Notes: generated from the letters alone by a model not told the origin. 64,000 bases of DNA from Acidobacteriota bacterium (GCA_016710075.1 JADJLO010000005.1:124001-188000), one strand, 5' to 3'; counted from the first letter of the stretch, positions 36,727 through 46,998 are shown. A program made the numbers and translations.

Positions 36727-37391
36727 GAAACGCGCTGAAGTTTGTGATCGATCAGCTCGAACCTGACCGGGAAATGAGCGGCAAGTTCAGGGCTGTGAGT
36801 GACGACAATCAGAATCGTGTTCTGTTTTTGATGAAGATCGAGCAGGATCGAGGCTATGTTTTCAGCCGAATGACGATCCAGATTTCCCGTGGGCTCATCG
36901 CACAGCAGCAGCAGCGGCTCACAGATCAACGCTCTTGCAATTGCCACACGCTGCTTCTCGCCCCCGGACAATTCCGCGGGCCTGTGAGTCAGCCTTTCGG
37001 TCAGTCCCACCTGATCGAGCAATGATCCGGCGCGCTTTGTGTAATTTTTATTCTCCCGGCTGACCAGTGTCGGCGTCAGAACATTTTCGATAACCGAGCA
37101 CTGAGGCAGCAGGCAGTGATCCTGAAAAACGAACCCGACATTATCGTTGCGAAAAGCCGCCTGAGCGGGCTCATCGAGTGAGAAGGGATTGAGACCATCG
37201 AGCGTCACGGTGCCGGATGTCGGAGGTTCGAGCGCTCCGATGATGTAGAGCAGGGTGCTCTTTCCGCTGCCTGACGGGCCCATGATCGCGGCGGCATCTC
37301 CCCGCTGAAACTCGAGCGAGACATCGGAAAGAATTGTCAGCGGCCCTGCGGGCGTCGGGTATTCTTTTGTAAGGTTCGATACTTTAAGCAA
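36723..37391 (-). CDS. ABC transporter ATP-binding protein, LolD/MacB type
   Basis: ATPase of 222 residues partnering the FtsX permease it overlaps by 4 nt. Walker A is MGPSGSGKST, the Q-loop region FVFQDHCLLPQCS, the signature LSGGEKQRVAIARAL, Walker B LLLLCDEPTGNLD and the H-loop VTHS. The length and the EPTGNLD form match the LolD subfamily. The start is TTG at 37391, with GGAGA upstream at proper spacing. Confidence 0.95.
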   Translation of the reverse strand: MLKVSNLTKEYPTPAGPLTILSDVSLEFQRGDAAAIMGPSGSGKSTLLYIIGALEPPTSGTVTLDGLNPFSLDEPAQAAFRNDNVGFVFQDHCLLPQCSVIENVLTPTLVSRENKNYTKRAGSLLDQVGLTERLTHRPAELSGGEKQRVAIARALICEPLLLLCDEPTGNLDRHSAENIASILLDLHQKQNTILIVVTHSPELAAHFPVRFELIDHKLQRVS

Positions 37392-37436
37392 AAGATCTGT
37401 CTCCGTTGAAGGAAAGATTACGCAGATATCATCCGG

Positions 37437-38758
37437 TTACTTCACATCCGCGTAGGTACGATAGACCTCGGCCACGCCCGATGCCATCCCGGTAATCGAG
37501 TAATGCTCCCGCACCTTTTCTGAACCTTTTCTGCCGAGGTCGCGGGTCAGCTCGATGTTTTTCCAGAGAGCATAAATCTCATCGGCGAGGCTTTGACTGT
37601 CGTTCGGTTCGCAAAGCACGCCGCCGCCCGTGCGATCTATGATTTCAGGGAATGAGCCCCAGCGCGGCTGGACCACGGGGACGCCGCTGGCCATCGCTTC
37701 GAGCACCGGCAATCCCTTCGGCTCAGGGTATGTCGCCGGCATCGAGAGCAGATCGATATTCTGATAGAAATTCAACTTGTGCTCACGATCGAGCGAGCCA
37801 TGATATTTGAACTCTTCGCCAAGCCCGGCGTCCTTCATCTCCTGCTCTATCTGCTGCAGGTAGAGGTGATTTTCGGAAGGCAGGTAGCCCGCGGCATCGA
37901 GCCGGGCCGGGCCGAAATCCTCGCGATTGCGTAAAATCCTGTAAGCTTCTGCAAGCAGGTGCAGCCCTTTTTCAGGGGCCACTCGCGCGAAATAGCCTAT
38001 CCGGAAAACCTCCGAATGATCGTCATCAGCCAGGGGATCTTTCGTGGGTTTTGCCTGCTTTGCGTGATAGTCATCGAGATTGATCCCAAGGGAACCACGT
38101 GGATCTTGTGCCGTGGGATTTTGATGTAATCAGCCATGTAATCGGCATAGAAATCGCTGACCGCGATGAAGGCATCGATATACTCTGCGTTCTCCCTGAT
38201 GAGATTCAAAGCCTGGGTTCGATAAGGCTCGTGCAGGTGGGAGATAAAAAGGTCCTCGCCCTGAAGCGTGCACAGGACCGGACGCCCCAGTTCTTCCTTG
38301 ATCGGCTTGGCGAGTCCGCTGAGCATGGAGTTCTGGAGGTCGACAACATCCGGTTTCGGAACGTGTCTGAGCCATTCAAGAAGCTTGGCCACTTCCTTCT
38401 TCTGGTTTCCGTGATCGCCTTTGAGCATCGAGATGGTCAGTTCGCCGAGGGCGCCCGGATCGACGGTGATCGAGCTTTTGGCCGCTGCATTGAGTGCGAA
38501 TTTAGAATCCCAGAGCTTGTCCAGCCAGGCAGGGGTGTGACGGAAGATGGCGGAGTGCTGCTCGAGATAGACGCTGATGCCTCCGAAGAGGACCTTCTCG
38601 CTGCTGACATTCGGCTCATCGGTCAGTGTTGGAGTGTAGAGCGGCAGCAGCGTAACGTTGTGTCCCTGCCTGATCAGTTCAGATGCCAGAGCGTTATCCC
38701 TAAGACAGCTCCCGCAATACATCCCAGCCGCACCGGCTGTGAAATAGAGAATGTTCAT
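37437..38758 (-). pseudogene. GT4 glycosyltransferase, one frameshift
   Basis: GT-B glycosyltransferase of about 440 residues. The N-terminal half starts MNILYFTAGAAGMYCGSCLRD, a sequence typical of one GT4 subgroup, and holds CTLQGEDLFISHLHEPY. The C-terminal half has IGYFARVAPEKGLHLLAEAY and the nucleotide-sugar region PATYPEPKGLPVLEAMASG with EX7E. They are in different frames. Restoring one missing base near 38084 gives VVPLGINLDDY and a continuous gene. Everything else is intact, so the break is recent or artefactual. It probably builds cell-envelope polysaccharide. Confidence 0.85.
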
Positions 38759-38780
38759 AAGGCTGACAATCCTAAGCGCT

Positions 38781-40205
38781 TTAAGCGGCGGCCATGCGCT
38801 GGAAGGCCCGGCGCGCGTATAGGTGCTCGAACAGGTTGCCCTCGTGAGGCTGATCCCACGCGATCTGCATGGTTGGAATCGGCCCGATATTCAGTCGATC
38901 GACTAACGATGAGCTGATCAAGCGATTGATCAATTTCTGATCCTCGGTCAGCGCGGTCACGACCAGCGTCGGCCCGAAGATCTCGGGCATCGAATCCTGA
39001 TTTGCCTCGACCACGCTGGCATACGGGAAAAGGAATTCGCGATTGGCCAGCGGATGCTCAGGGCTCTCGCAGTGGACTATCGTCGGCAGCAGATAAGTCG
39101 CGCCCTCGAGATCTACAATCCTGTTAGGTCGATATTTTGCGGTGACATCGGTAGCGCCTGCTTCCGTCAGGCCCTGATCGACGATGGCGGAAATCCTTGC
39201 TGCAATGTCGGGGTTGGCGAAAGGCGCGATCTGAGCCTGCGGATCATCGACGGTTCGCGGTATCACCTCTGACATACGCTGCGCCAGCGCCTCGGCGATT
39301 TCGCGTCCCTTGCGAGGAACCCAGACGCCGGAGGCATTGATGCACGAACGCCCTCCATTCTCGAGGATCGACTTGACGATGATGTCCAGATATTTCTCCC
39401 AGTCATCGATCAAATCTTCTCCGATGACCACCTTGCTGTATCCGGTTCCGTGGAGTTCGATCCGCGGGTCGCTGGCGTATTTGCCGACCGATGCCGAATC
39501 GCCGAAGAACATTCCACGACCGCACGTGCGCAGGATCGCGCCGGATCCCCCGTGATCGGTCGGATAATAACTGAACGCCTCTGCCGGGACGCCGGCCTTA
39601 ATCATCGCCTGCATAATTCGATAAGGCGACCACGGCTCGGAACTGCCGGGTTTGAGCACCAGGGGAATCTTCATGGCAATCGATGGAATCCAGAGCGAAT
39701 GGACTCCCGGAGAATTGCTCGGAAGAATCACCCCAAGGCTCTGCGTCCGGGGAAAGAAGCTCACCTCGTGGCCTTCGTGCACGCCATAGCCCTGATCGAT
39801 GATCTTCAGATCAAGGCCACGCGTCAGCCCCGAGATGACTTTTTCCATCTCGGCCATGACGCCATAGATCTTATTCATATTCTTCCGCACGAGGACGTGA
39901 GGCATGCCGGTCGTGGCCGACAGTTGATTCACATAATCGTCCGGGGACTGCGACTCATCGCCGACCGGCAGCGTGTCGTGCATGTAATATTCGGCAGCCT
40001 GCTTGCTCATCGCCAGCAGTTCGTCCGTCGATAAATGTTCAAGCGCTGCCCGCGGAGACTCCTGATCGCGCAGGTCGCGGCTGATCAATCCGGTGTTTGC
40101 CTGACTGATCTCGACGAATGTCTCGCGCGTCCGGAAATGCGGCACCCGCTGAACGTCTATGCTCTTGTATGGCTTTCCTTTGCGTATTATCGGTATGTGA
40201 AGCAT
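38781..40205 (-). CDS. Aldehyde dehydrogenase-superfamily protein
   Basis: 474 residues. Core ALDH features are LGVILPSNSPGVHSLWIP, VLKPGSSEPWSP and the catalytic region ILENGGRSCINASGVWVP, in which the cysteine is the nucleophile. The sequence is distant from the main ALDH groups and looks closer to acylating or acyl-reductase (LuxC-like) types. The neighbour upstream, 69 nt away and transcribed first, is a PaaK-like adenylating enzyme. The pair suggests activation of a carboxylic acid followed by reduction to the aldehyde, or the reverse. This is inference; substrate unknown. Confidence 0.85.
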   Translation of the reverse strand: MLHIPIIRKGKPYKSIDVQRVPHFRTRETFVEISQANTGLISRDLRDQESPRAALEHLSTDELLAMSKQAAEYYMHDTLPVGDESQSPDDYVNQLSATTGMPHVLVRKNMNKIYGVMAEMEKVISGLTRGLDLKIIDQGYGVHEGHEVSFFPRTQSLGVILPSNSPGVHSLWIPSIAMKIPLVLKPGSSEPWSPYRIMQAMIKAGVPAEAFSYYPTDHGGSGAILRTCGRGMFFGDSASVGKYASDPRIELHGTGYSKVVIGEDLIDDWEKYLDIIVKSILENGGRSCINASGVWVPRKGREIAEALAQRMSEVIPRTVDDPQAQIAPFANPDIAARISAIVDQGLTEAGATDVTAKYRPNRIVDLEGATYLLPTIVHCESPEHPLANREFLFPYASVVEANQDSMPEIFGPTLVVTALTEDQKLINRLISSSLVDRLNIGPIPTMQIAWDQPHEGNLFEHLYARRAFQRMAAA

Positions 40206-40274
40206 GTCAGTAATGATTCTTTGGTTTAAAATTTCTGGTTGATTCCCCGATTTCGGATGACTGTGAATCCGATA

Positions 40275-41366
40275 TCAATAAACTCCCTCAACGACGCTTG
40301 TCTGAAGCCTCGAAAACGGCCTGACGTTGCGGACACCGTCCCATGGGTACTGATCGCAGGGCCGTTCACGCTCGGCCTCGTCTCTTTCGAGGAAGCGAGG
40401 CATGAAGAATTCCTTCGTCAGCGTGGTCAGTCGCACACGACCTGTCTGACCGTAATCGACCAGCCGGGATGGCTCATCAGGATCGACAACGTCGATGATC
40501 GCCCGTGGATTTGGGGGAAAGTAGATGATCGCCCAGTTGTCTTCCGGCTCGGGCACCTTGTGCGTCGCCAGTCCCATCAGCGTGTTGCCGTATGTCGGCG
40601 CGAAATACGCTCCTTCCATCAGCTCTTCGACTGCGAACCGGTGGAATTGAGGAGTCATTTCGGTGCCGCCGCAAAAGACGCCGGTGACCCCCATCTTTTT
40701 AAGCGAGACTTTTTCGCAAAGAGCTTCGAGCAGTTTCGGCGTGGCAAACATGCACTTGATGTTATCGTGAGCCTTGAGAATCGTGACAGCCTGATCGATG
40801 ACGTGCTGCTTGTATTTCTCCATCATCTGCATCTCGCCCATCTTGATCAGCTTGATCACCCAGCGCGGGTCCAGATCGACGCAGAAACAGATTCCCCCGC
40901 GATGCTGCGCCAGATGCTCAACTGCCAGTCGCAAACGGCGTGGCCCTGAAGGACCCAGCATCAGCCAGTCCGCCCCCTTGGGGAAGTATTGATCCGACAG
41001 CGTGTCGCTGAACATCTCGTAATCGATCCGAAAATCGTTGACGCTGATCCTGGACTTCGGCACCCCGGTGCTGCCGCCGGTCTCGAAAACATAGATCGGA
41101 CTGTCGGAGTATGCCTTCGGCACCCAGCGCCTTACCGGCCCGCCGCGCAGCCATTCGTCCTGAAAGAATCCGAATTTATCCAGATCGTCGTAGGTCCTGA
41201 CCTCCTTGCGCGGATCCCAATCGAGTTTGCCCGCAAAATCCAGCCAGAACGGAGATCCGGTCTCCGGATTGAAATGCCATTCGACGATTTCCCGCACGTG
41301 TGCATCGAGCTTCTCTCTCGATTCTTTGATCCTCGCCTGCAATTGTGTTCCTGCTGTTGCGCTCAT
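40275..41366 (-). CDS. PaaK/LuxE-like AMP-forming acid-activating enzyme
   Basis: 363-residue member of the ANL adenylating superfamily, shorter than full CoA ligases because the small C-terminal domain is mostly absent. The nucleotide-binding motif is YVFETGGSTGVPKSR. FCGGTEMTP, FAPTYGNTLMG and the YGQTGRVRLTTL segment with its hinge-proximal aspartate are also present. Similar short forms resemble phenylacetate-CoA ligase and the acyl-protein synthetase LuxE. It is encoded just upstream of an aldehyde dehydrogenase, consistent with a carboxylate-activating/reducing pair. The acid acted on cannot be predicted. Confidence 0.82.
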   Translation of the reverse strand: MSATAGTQLQARIKESREKLDAHVREIVEWHFNPETGSPFWLDFAGKLDWDPRKEVRTYDDLDKFGFFQDEWLRGGPVRRWVPKAYSDSPIYVFETGGSTGVPKSRISVNDFRIDYEMFSDTLSDQYFPKGADWLMLGPSGPRRLRLAVEHLAQHRGGICFCVDLDPRWVIKLIKMGEMQMMEKYKQHVIDQAVTILKAHDNIKCMFATPKLLEALCEKVSLKKMGVTGVFCGGTEMTPQFHRFAVEELMEGAYFAPTYGNTLMGLATHKVPEPEDNWAIIYFPPNPRAIIDVVDPDEPSRLVDYGQTGRVRLTTLTKEFFMPRFLERDEAERERPCDQYPWDGVRNVRPFSRLQTSVVEGVY

Positions 41367-41389
41367 AATCGTTTCACCTGCCTGTGTGT

Positions 41390-42130
41390 TTATGTCTCCA
41401 ATGTGAATGGATTGAAATTTGTATCGCGATCGTAATAATCCTCATTCTCGGCCTTCTTCAGAAAATTTACGATCTTATAGGTAAAGGGAGTTGCAATCAT
41501 TTCCCATCCGACCTTCAATAAATAATTGCTGATCATGACCTGGATTACCAGCGAATGAGTCCATCCGGTGGCGCCCCAGAAAGCCAGCGGATAGAAGATC
41601 AGCGAATCGACGCCCTCTCCGAAAATGGTCGATCCAATGGTCCGTGTCCACAGCCAGCGCCCGCTGGTCAGCAGCTTCATCCTGGCAAGGACGAACGAGT
41701 TGGTGAATTCGCCTGCAAAGAATGCGGTCAGCGAGGCAAAGACTATCCGTGGAGTATTCCCGAAAATCATTTCATAGGCCAGCTGACCAGTCCAACCAGG
41801 GGAGGCCGGCATGGCGACAACTGCCCAGCTCATGAATGCCGCAAAAATCAAAGCCCCGAACCCGGCCCAGATCACCCGGCGCGACCTGGCATACCCATAG
41901 ACCTCCGTCAATACATCGCCGAAAATATAGCTCAATGGAAAAAACAGAATCGCCGCTCCGAAACTCCGCGCCGGAATTTCAAACGATCCGATATGAAACG
42001 GGCCGACAACCGAAACTTTCTGCACGCCAATGACTCCCGAACAGAGCAGAACCGTGACAAATGCAGCCATCACCAGATCGTAATACTTGTAAACACGGTG
42101 CTTTTCCGGATCGTTGATAATATTCACCAA
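41390..42130 (-). CDS. yhhQ: Queuosine precursor transporter (YhhQ/VUT family)
   Basis: Integral membrane protein of 246 residues with six to seven helices. Conserved segments FPLSYIFGDVLTEVYGYARSR, FFAGEFTNSFVLARMK and STIFGEGVDSLIFYPLAF identify the VUT/YhhQ family, which imports preQ0 or preQ1. The start is TTG at 42130, or GTG directly after it, behind a strong GGGAGGGGAG. I looked for a preQ1 riboswitch upstream and found none. No queuosine biosynthesis genes are nearby. Confidence 0.93.
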   Translation of the reverse strand: MVNIINDPEKHRVYKYYDLVMAAFVTVLLCSGVIGVQKVSVVGPFHIGSFEIPARSFGAAILFFPLSYIFGDVLTEVYGYARSRRVIWAGFGALIFAAFMSWAVVAMPASPGWTGQLAYEMIFGNTPRIVFASLTAFFAGEFTNSFVLARMKLLTSGRWLWTRTIGSTIFGEGVDSLIFYPLAFWGATGWTHSLVIQVMISNYLLKVGWEMIATPFTYKIVNFLKKAENEDYYDRDTNFNPFTLET

Positions 42131-42155
42131 ATGCTTTTCTCCCCTCCCTTGCAGG

Positions 42156-42385
42156 AAGTTTAAAGTTTAACGTTTTGGCAATCGACGGTTTCGGAATCAT
42201 TAGTTACTGATAAGTGGCGATTTTCGGCGGAAATATCTGCACTTCCCGATTTCGTTAATCACTTGGGGGGGGGGGCGGGGGGGGTCGTATTTTCAATTCG
42301 CCAGCAGTATCAGTTAAACCTTGAGCATCATAATTTTTTTTGAATGAAACTCGCCTTTAAACTTTATACTTTAAACTTTAAACTA
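42156..42385. repeat. Inverted pair of TTTAAAC 7-mer arrays, copy 1
   Basis: Left arm AAGTTTAAAGTTTAAC at 42156-42171. The right arm at 42355-42385 is made of CTTTAAA/CTTTATA units in the opposite orientation. About 183 nt, including the G tract, separate the arms. A second pair lies at 48879-49065. Confidence 0.75.
42265..42284 (+). repeat. G11-C-G8 tract
   Basis: Nineteen G interrupted by a single C. A similar G5-C-G9 tract occurs at 5577-5591, also between genes. Long G runs can form quadruplexes and slip during replication. Confidence 0.85.
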
Positions 42386-42490
42386 ATAACCGATGGCGTG
42401 TATTATTGCTGTTTCAAGGCTCGTGGTGAAGCGAACCTGATCATAATAAAAGATAAAATAATTTTTTTCTTCATCTTTAAGAGGTATATT

Positions 42491-43399
42491 TTGCAGTCAA
42501 AATGTTCGGATTTTGTTGCGGCTTCGGCACAACCTGATGCCGGGGAGCACCGCTCAGAGGAATCGACGCACGAAGAGCACGCAGGACACAAAAGAAAGAG
42601 ACGACAAAAGCCTTCCTTCCCGCATACGCTACATGGCGATTTCCGCCATCACCCCGGATTCCATTCGAAGATAATGGAGTACGGCCGCAGCATCGTCATC
42701 TATCTGCCTCCCGGCTATGATCTGGAGGTCGACAGGCGCTATCCGGTGCTTTACATGCATGACGGGCAGAATCTTTTTGACAGCGCGACGGCATTCAACG
42801 GTCAGGAATGGGAGTTCGATGAGACGGCGCAAAGGGCGATTCTTGAAGGCGAGGTCGAGCCGCTGATCGTCGTTGGAATATACAATACCGGCGAGCACCG
42901 GATCGACGATTACACTCCAACCTTCGACCGCATCCAGAAGAGAGGCGGAAAGGCCGACCTGTACGGACAGTTCATCGTCGAAGAGCTCAAGCCATTCGTC
43001 GATCGAAGGTATCGCACGCTGGCAACTCCTGAATTCACCGGGCTTGGCGGCTCATCGCTGGGAGGACTGATCACGCTCTATCTGGGCTTGAGATACCCGC
43101 ATATCTTCAGCAGGCTGATGATCATGTCTCCATCAGTCTGGTGGGATCACGCGATGATTCTCAAATTCGTCGATCATCTCAAGGCAAAGCCCACCACCAG
43201 CATCTGGCTCGACATCGGCACGCGCGAGGGAAATATCACCCCGAATCTGGTCAGAAAACTTCGCGATATTCTGACTCATAAAGGCTGGAGATTGAATGCC
43301 GACCTCAAATTCATGGAAGTCCCCGGAGGGGTGCACAACGAAAAGGCGTGGGGAGACCGGGTCGAACCCGCGCTGAAATTCCTCTTTCCGGCGGATTGA
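42491..43399 (+). CDS. Esterase of the alpha/beta-hydrolase fold (putative esterase/enterochelin-esterase type)
   Basis: About 302 residues. The TTG at 42491, with GAGGT 7 nt upstream, is preferred; an ATG at 42344 would translate through the 7-mer repeat. The domain begins near HTLHGDFRHHPGFHS and has IVIYLPPGYDLEVDRRYPVLYMHDGQ, the nucleophile elbow GGSSLGG and the C-terminal GGVHNEKAW with catalytic His. This is the signature of the esterase-D/Fes-like family, which cleaves siderophore, trehalose or glycan esters. No signal peptide is evident. The substrate is unknown. Confidence 0.85.
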   Translation: MQSKCSDFVAASAQPDAGEHRSEESTHEEHAGHKRKRRQKPSFPHTLHGDFRHHPGFHSKIMEYGRSIVIYLPPGYDLEVDRRYPVLYMHDGQNLFDSATAFNGQEWEFDETAQRAILEGEVEPLIVVGIYNTGEHRIDDYTPTFDRIQKRGGKADLYGQFIVEELKPFVDRRYRTLATPEFTGLGGSSLGGLITLYLGLRYPHIFSRLMIMSPSVWWDHAMILKFVDHLKAKPTTSIWLDIGTREGNITPNLVRKLRDILTHKGWRLNADLKFMEVPGGVHNEKAWGDRVEPALKFLFPAD

Positions 43400-43452
43400 C
43401 CCGGGGGGACGGCTGTTGCCGGCTGCCGGTCAGTCGACACCGCAGGCCCGCT

Positions 43453-44142
43453 TCAGTTGACTGTCAGCCCTTTCAATTTGGCGTCCAGAGTGCCGCTGAG
43501 CCAGGTTGTAATATCACGCAGGCTGTCGACCGAAACTTCATGCCCCATCTCATATTCGCGATAGATTATATCCAGCGGCAGCTCGGAGAGCCTCGCTTTG
43601 GTGTCCCTCGCGTGATGAATGGGCAGGACGACATCCTTTGTGCCGTGTGAGACGAATACCGGCAATCCGATCAGCGCATCCTGATCCGGTATCAGGTCGA
43701 TGACCTGCGGCAGTATGCGCCCGCTCATCGCCACCACCCCGGCGGCAGTTCCCGGGAACGTCAACGAGACTGCCAGGCTCATCATCGCACCCTGGCTGAA
43801 TCCCATGAGATAGACCGCATCCGGATCGGCCTGATAATAATCGACCGCTTCGCCGATGAATCTCTTTATCGCCTGACGACTGCTCTCAGCCTCTTCAGTG
43901 TTGATGATTACGCCTTCCGGCGCAAAACCCAGACTGAACCAGGCATAGGACATCGGCGCCAGCGTGACCGGCGCCCTCGCGCTGACTATCATTAGTCTCT
44001 CATCAAGATACGGAGCCAGAGAAAAGAGATCGTCCTCGTTGCTTCCGAATCCGTGCAGCAGCAGCAGCAGCGGCGGCTTTCCCGCCATCCCCGCTTTCGG
44101 CTGGGCAACCTGATGAATAAGTGAAAAATTCCGATTGGTCAT
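43453..44142 (-). CDS. Phospholipase/carboxylesterase family serine hydrolase
   Basis: Small alpha/beta hydrolase of 229 residues without signal peptide, like bacterial YpfH or acyl-protein-thioesterase-type carboxylesterases. LLLLHGFGSNEDD forms the oxyanion hole, GFSQGAM carries the nucleophile, VSHGTKD the acid and EYEMGHEV the histidine. It is convergent with the preceding esterase and divergent from the M1 peptidase. Confidence 0.92.
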   Translation of the reverse strand: MTNRNFSLIHQVAQPKAGMAGKPPLLLLLHGFGSNEDDLFSLAPYLDERLMIVSARAPVTLAPMSYAWFSLGFAPEGVIINTEEAESSRQAIKRFIGEAVDYYQADPDAVYLMGFSQGAMMSLAVSLTFPGTAAGVVAMSGRILPQVIDLIPDQDALIGLPVFVSHGTKDVVLPIHHARDTKARLSELPLDIIYREYEMGHEVSVDSLRDITTWLSGTLDAKLKGLTVN

Positions 44143-44429
44143 TGTGATTATACCTTGTCTGAATAATACCGCTTATTTGCCTATTAATAACTGATGCTCT
44201 TGATAATATGAATTACCGGACAACGGCCGTCCCGGCAATGACTAAGGCCTGACGGCTTTTTATTGACCTGATTCAGGATGCGCGTTGACAAAGCAAACAG
44301 TCAAGTGGAAAGGAATAATCAATTGGCCGTGAGAGTTTATTCCTCTTGCAGAGAAAGAGGACGAGTCTTCTGCTGAGAAATTCTGATAACTCTTGCAAGT
44401 TCAGAAATGAAGATTGAAACTATAAAATC

Positions 44430-46998
44430 ATGAGCATCAACGATCCGCTGATACATCCGGCTCTCATCGATCCACGCCTGTGGGGCGATGCCGGTCTTTA
44501 TGAGACCTCCATCAATATTGAACGTTCGCCGGTTACGGGCGACGAGCATCACACCGCCGAAAAAAAATTCGAGATCAGTCATCTCAAACTCGATCTTTCA
44601 TTCGACGGCGACAACGAGAAGATTAGCGGCACGGCAACCACCTGCCTCCAGCCGATCAACGACGGGTTGGCGACCATCGAATTAGACATTGCGGAGATGA
44701 ATATCATGGCCGTCAGGCTGCTCCGCGTCGAGAAAAAGAATACCGGCGGGCTACCTCAGAATCTGTTGTCCGTCATCGGCCGGCTCGAATTCGAGCTGCA
44801 CCCTGAAAAGCTGGTGATAGCGCTCGACAGGCCCTATTCGCGGCTCGAACAACTGACGATCGAGATCGCCTACACCTGTTCTCCGCGTAAAGGATTATTC
44901 TTCATCAAGCCTGACGATGCCTACCCGCAAAAACCGCGGCAGATCTGGTCCCAGGGAGAGAACGAAGACGCTCACTGGTGGTTTCCCTGCCACGATGTGA
45001 CCAATCAGAAGATGACCACGGAGCTGATGGCGAGAGTCAGGACGGGCTATTTCGCACTCTCGAACGGCGAGCTGATCTCGGCGATCGAGAACCCCTCCGA
45101 CAACACCACGACCTATCACTGGAAACAGGACCAGCCGCACCCGGCTTATCTCGTGACAGTCGCCATTGGCGAATACGAAAAGATTGGCGAAAGCCTTGAC
45201 GGGCTTTCGGTCGATTTTTACGTCTACAAGGATCGCGTGGAAGAGGGGCGCAGGCTCTTTGGCAACACCTCGAAGATGATCAAATTCTTCGAAGAGAAAT
45301 TCGGCTGCGCCTATCCATACGCAAAATATGCCCAGGTGCTGGTCGATGATTTTCTTTTCAGCGCGATGGAGAACACGTCGGCGACGACCATGACCGATCG
45401 CTGCCTGCTCGATACGCGAGCCGTTCTGGATCTTGATTATGACGACATCGTCGCGCACGAGCTGGCTCATCAATGGTGGGGCGATCTGGTCACCTGCAAG
45501 GACTGGACTCAGATCTGGCTCAATGAAAGTTTTGCTACCTATTCCGAATACCTCTGGCGCGAGCAGACGAAAGGCAGGGATGAGGCAAGGTTCTCGCTCT
45601 TTCAGGATTTTCTGACCTATCTGCGCGAAGACTGGAAGAGTCACCGGCGACCGATCGTATCCAACAAATACAGATTCTCTGAAGAGTTGATGGACCGGCA
45701 CGCCTATGAGAAAGGCGCGTGCGTGCTCGACATGCTCCGCTGGATCCTGGGGGACGACGGATTCTTCCGCTCGCTGTCGCATTACCTGAACAAGTTCCGA
45801 TTCGGCGTGGCCGAGACCGGCGATTTCAAGGTGGCAATTGAAGAGGCCACCGGCCAGAACCTCTATTGGTTCTTCGATCAATGGCTTCACGGCGAGGGTT
45901 ATCCCGAATTTGACGTCAGCTATGACTGGAACCGCGACCATAAAACACTCAAATTACTGGTCAGGCAGGTCCAGGAGCTTGACGAGAAGGTTCCGGTTTT
46001 CCGATTCCCTGTCGATATAGAAATCATCACCGACGATCCCGGCGAGGTTATCGAAACCGAGCGACGAACTTTTGTATCGGATCAACATCGACAAGCAGGA
46101 ACAGGAATTTTATTTCCCCTGCGATTCGAAACCGCGGCTGGTCATCTTCGACAAGGGGAATCACCTGATCAAGCTCCTCAAGTTTGAGAAATCGGCTCAG
46201 GAATCGATCTACCAGATGGATCGTGATGAGGACGTGATGGGACGGATCCGCGCAGCCCGCGAGTTATCGGTATACAAGAGTGACTTCGTGATAAGCGCGC
46301 TTAAAGAGAAGCTTCTGGGAGACGATTTTTACGGCGTCCGAATGGCGGCGGCAATCTCGCTCGGACAGCTTCTGACCGAAACCTCGCGGGCCGCCCTGAT
46401 GACAGGATATCAAACCATCAAGGACCCGCGCGTCCGGCGGTGCTGCGTCTGGGGCATGGGCAATTTCAGGGACGAGGCGGCCGTCGACTTCCTGCGCGGG
46501 GTGCTGGAAAATGACGAGAGCTATTTTGCGGGAGTGGCTGCCGTCAGAGGATTGGCCAACATGCTCGACGCCAATATTGGCAGCGACAGGCCGTATGATA
46601 TACTCGCTTCTTCTTTAACCCGCTTATCCTGGCAGGAAGTAATTGCGGCGGCGGTCTTTCACGGCTTTTCGCAGGCGAAGGAGAAGCGCGCCGTCGATAT
46701 TGCAATCGAACACAGCCGTTACGGAAGGCCCGCGCCCGTCAGAGTTGCCGCGGTTGGTTGCCTGGGAACACTGGGCAAGGAACTCCACAAGGAGAAGCAT
46801 GACGATCGCATCGTCGATCATCTGATCTCCCTGCTCCAGGACAGGCACATTCGCACACGTGTTTCCGCAGTGCGGGCACTGGGTAAGATCGGCAACAAGC
46901 GGGCTCTGCCCGCACTGCGCGAATCGCAGCAGCGCGAGTGTCTCGACATGCTCAAGGGAGCGCTGATCGATGCCATAGATTTTCTTGAGAAATTATAA
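44430..46998 (+). pseudogene. pepN: M1-family aminopeptidase with C-terminal HEAT-like repeats, one frameshift
   Basis: Zinc metalloaminopeptidase of about 855 residues if joined. SAMENTSA substitutes for the GAMEN substrate motif. The zinc site HELAH at residues 343-347 with Glu366 in NES matches HEXXH-x18-E. After residue ~548 the frame changes at about 46074 (one extra base), and continues YRINIDKQEQEFYFP into a helical repeat region (VRMAAAISLGQLL, VRRCCVWGMGNF, RTRVSAVRALGKIGN) resembling HEAT repeats. No signal peptide is visible. The closest known architecture is the M1-HEAT family found in Acidobacteriota and related groups. Only the frameshift prevents calling it intact. Confidence 0.88.

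Larger units (their letters stand above)
42131..42490. other. Divergent intergenic region with 7-mer arms and a G tract
   Basis: About 360 nt between yhhQ (minus) and an esterase (plus). It contains a short GTTTAAA array, a G11-C-G8 tract and a longer CTTTAAACTTTAAAC array (listed separately), plus a poly-T/A-rich stretch just before the esterase. Promoters for both genes must lie here but I could not assign them. Confidence 0.6.

Noticed and set aside
42131..42340. preQ1 riboswitch in front of the queuosine-precursor transporter
   Set aside because: I could not find the conserved small pseudoknot pattern in the leader on the minus strand.
42344..42490. Upstream ATG start for the esterase
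   Set aside because: It would translate the TTTAAAC repeat and a poly-Phe stretch; a TTG at 42491 has a good ribosome binding site.
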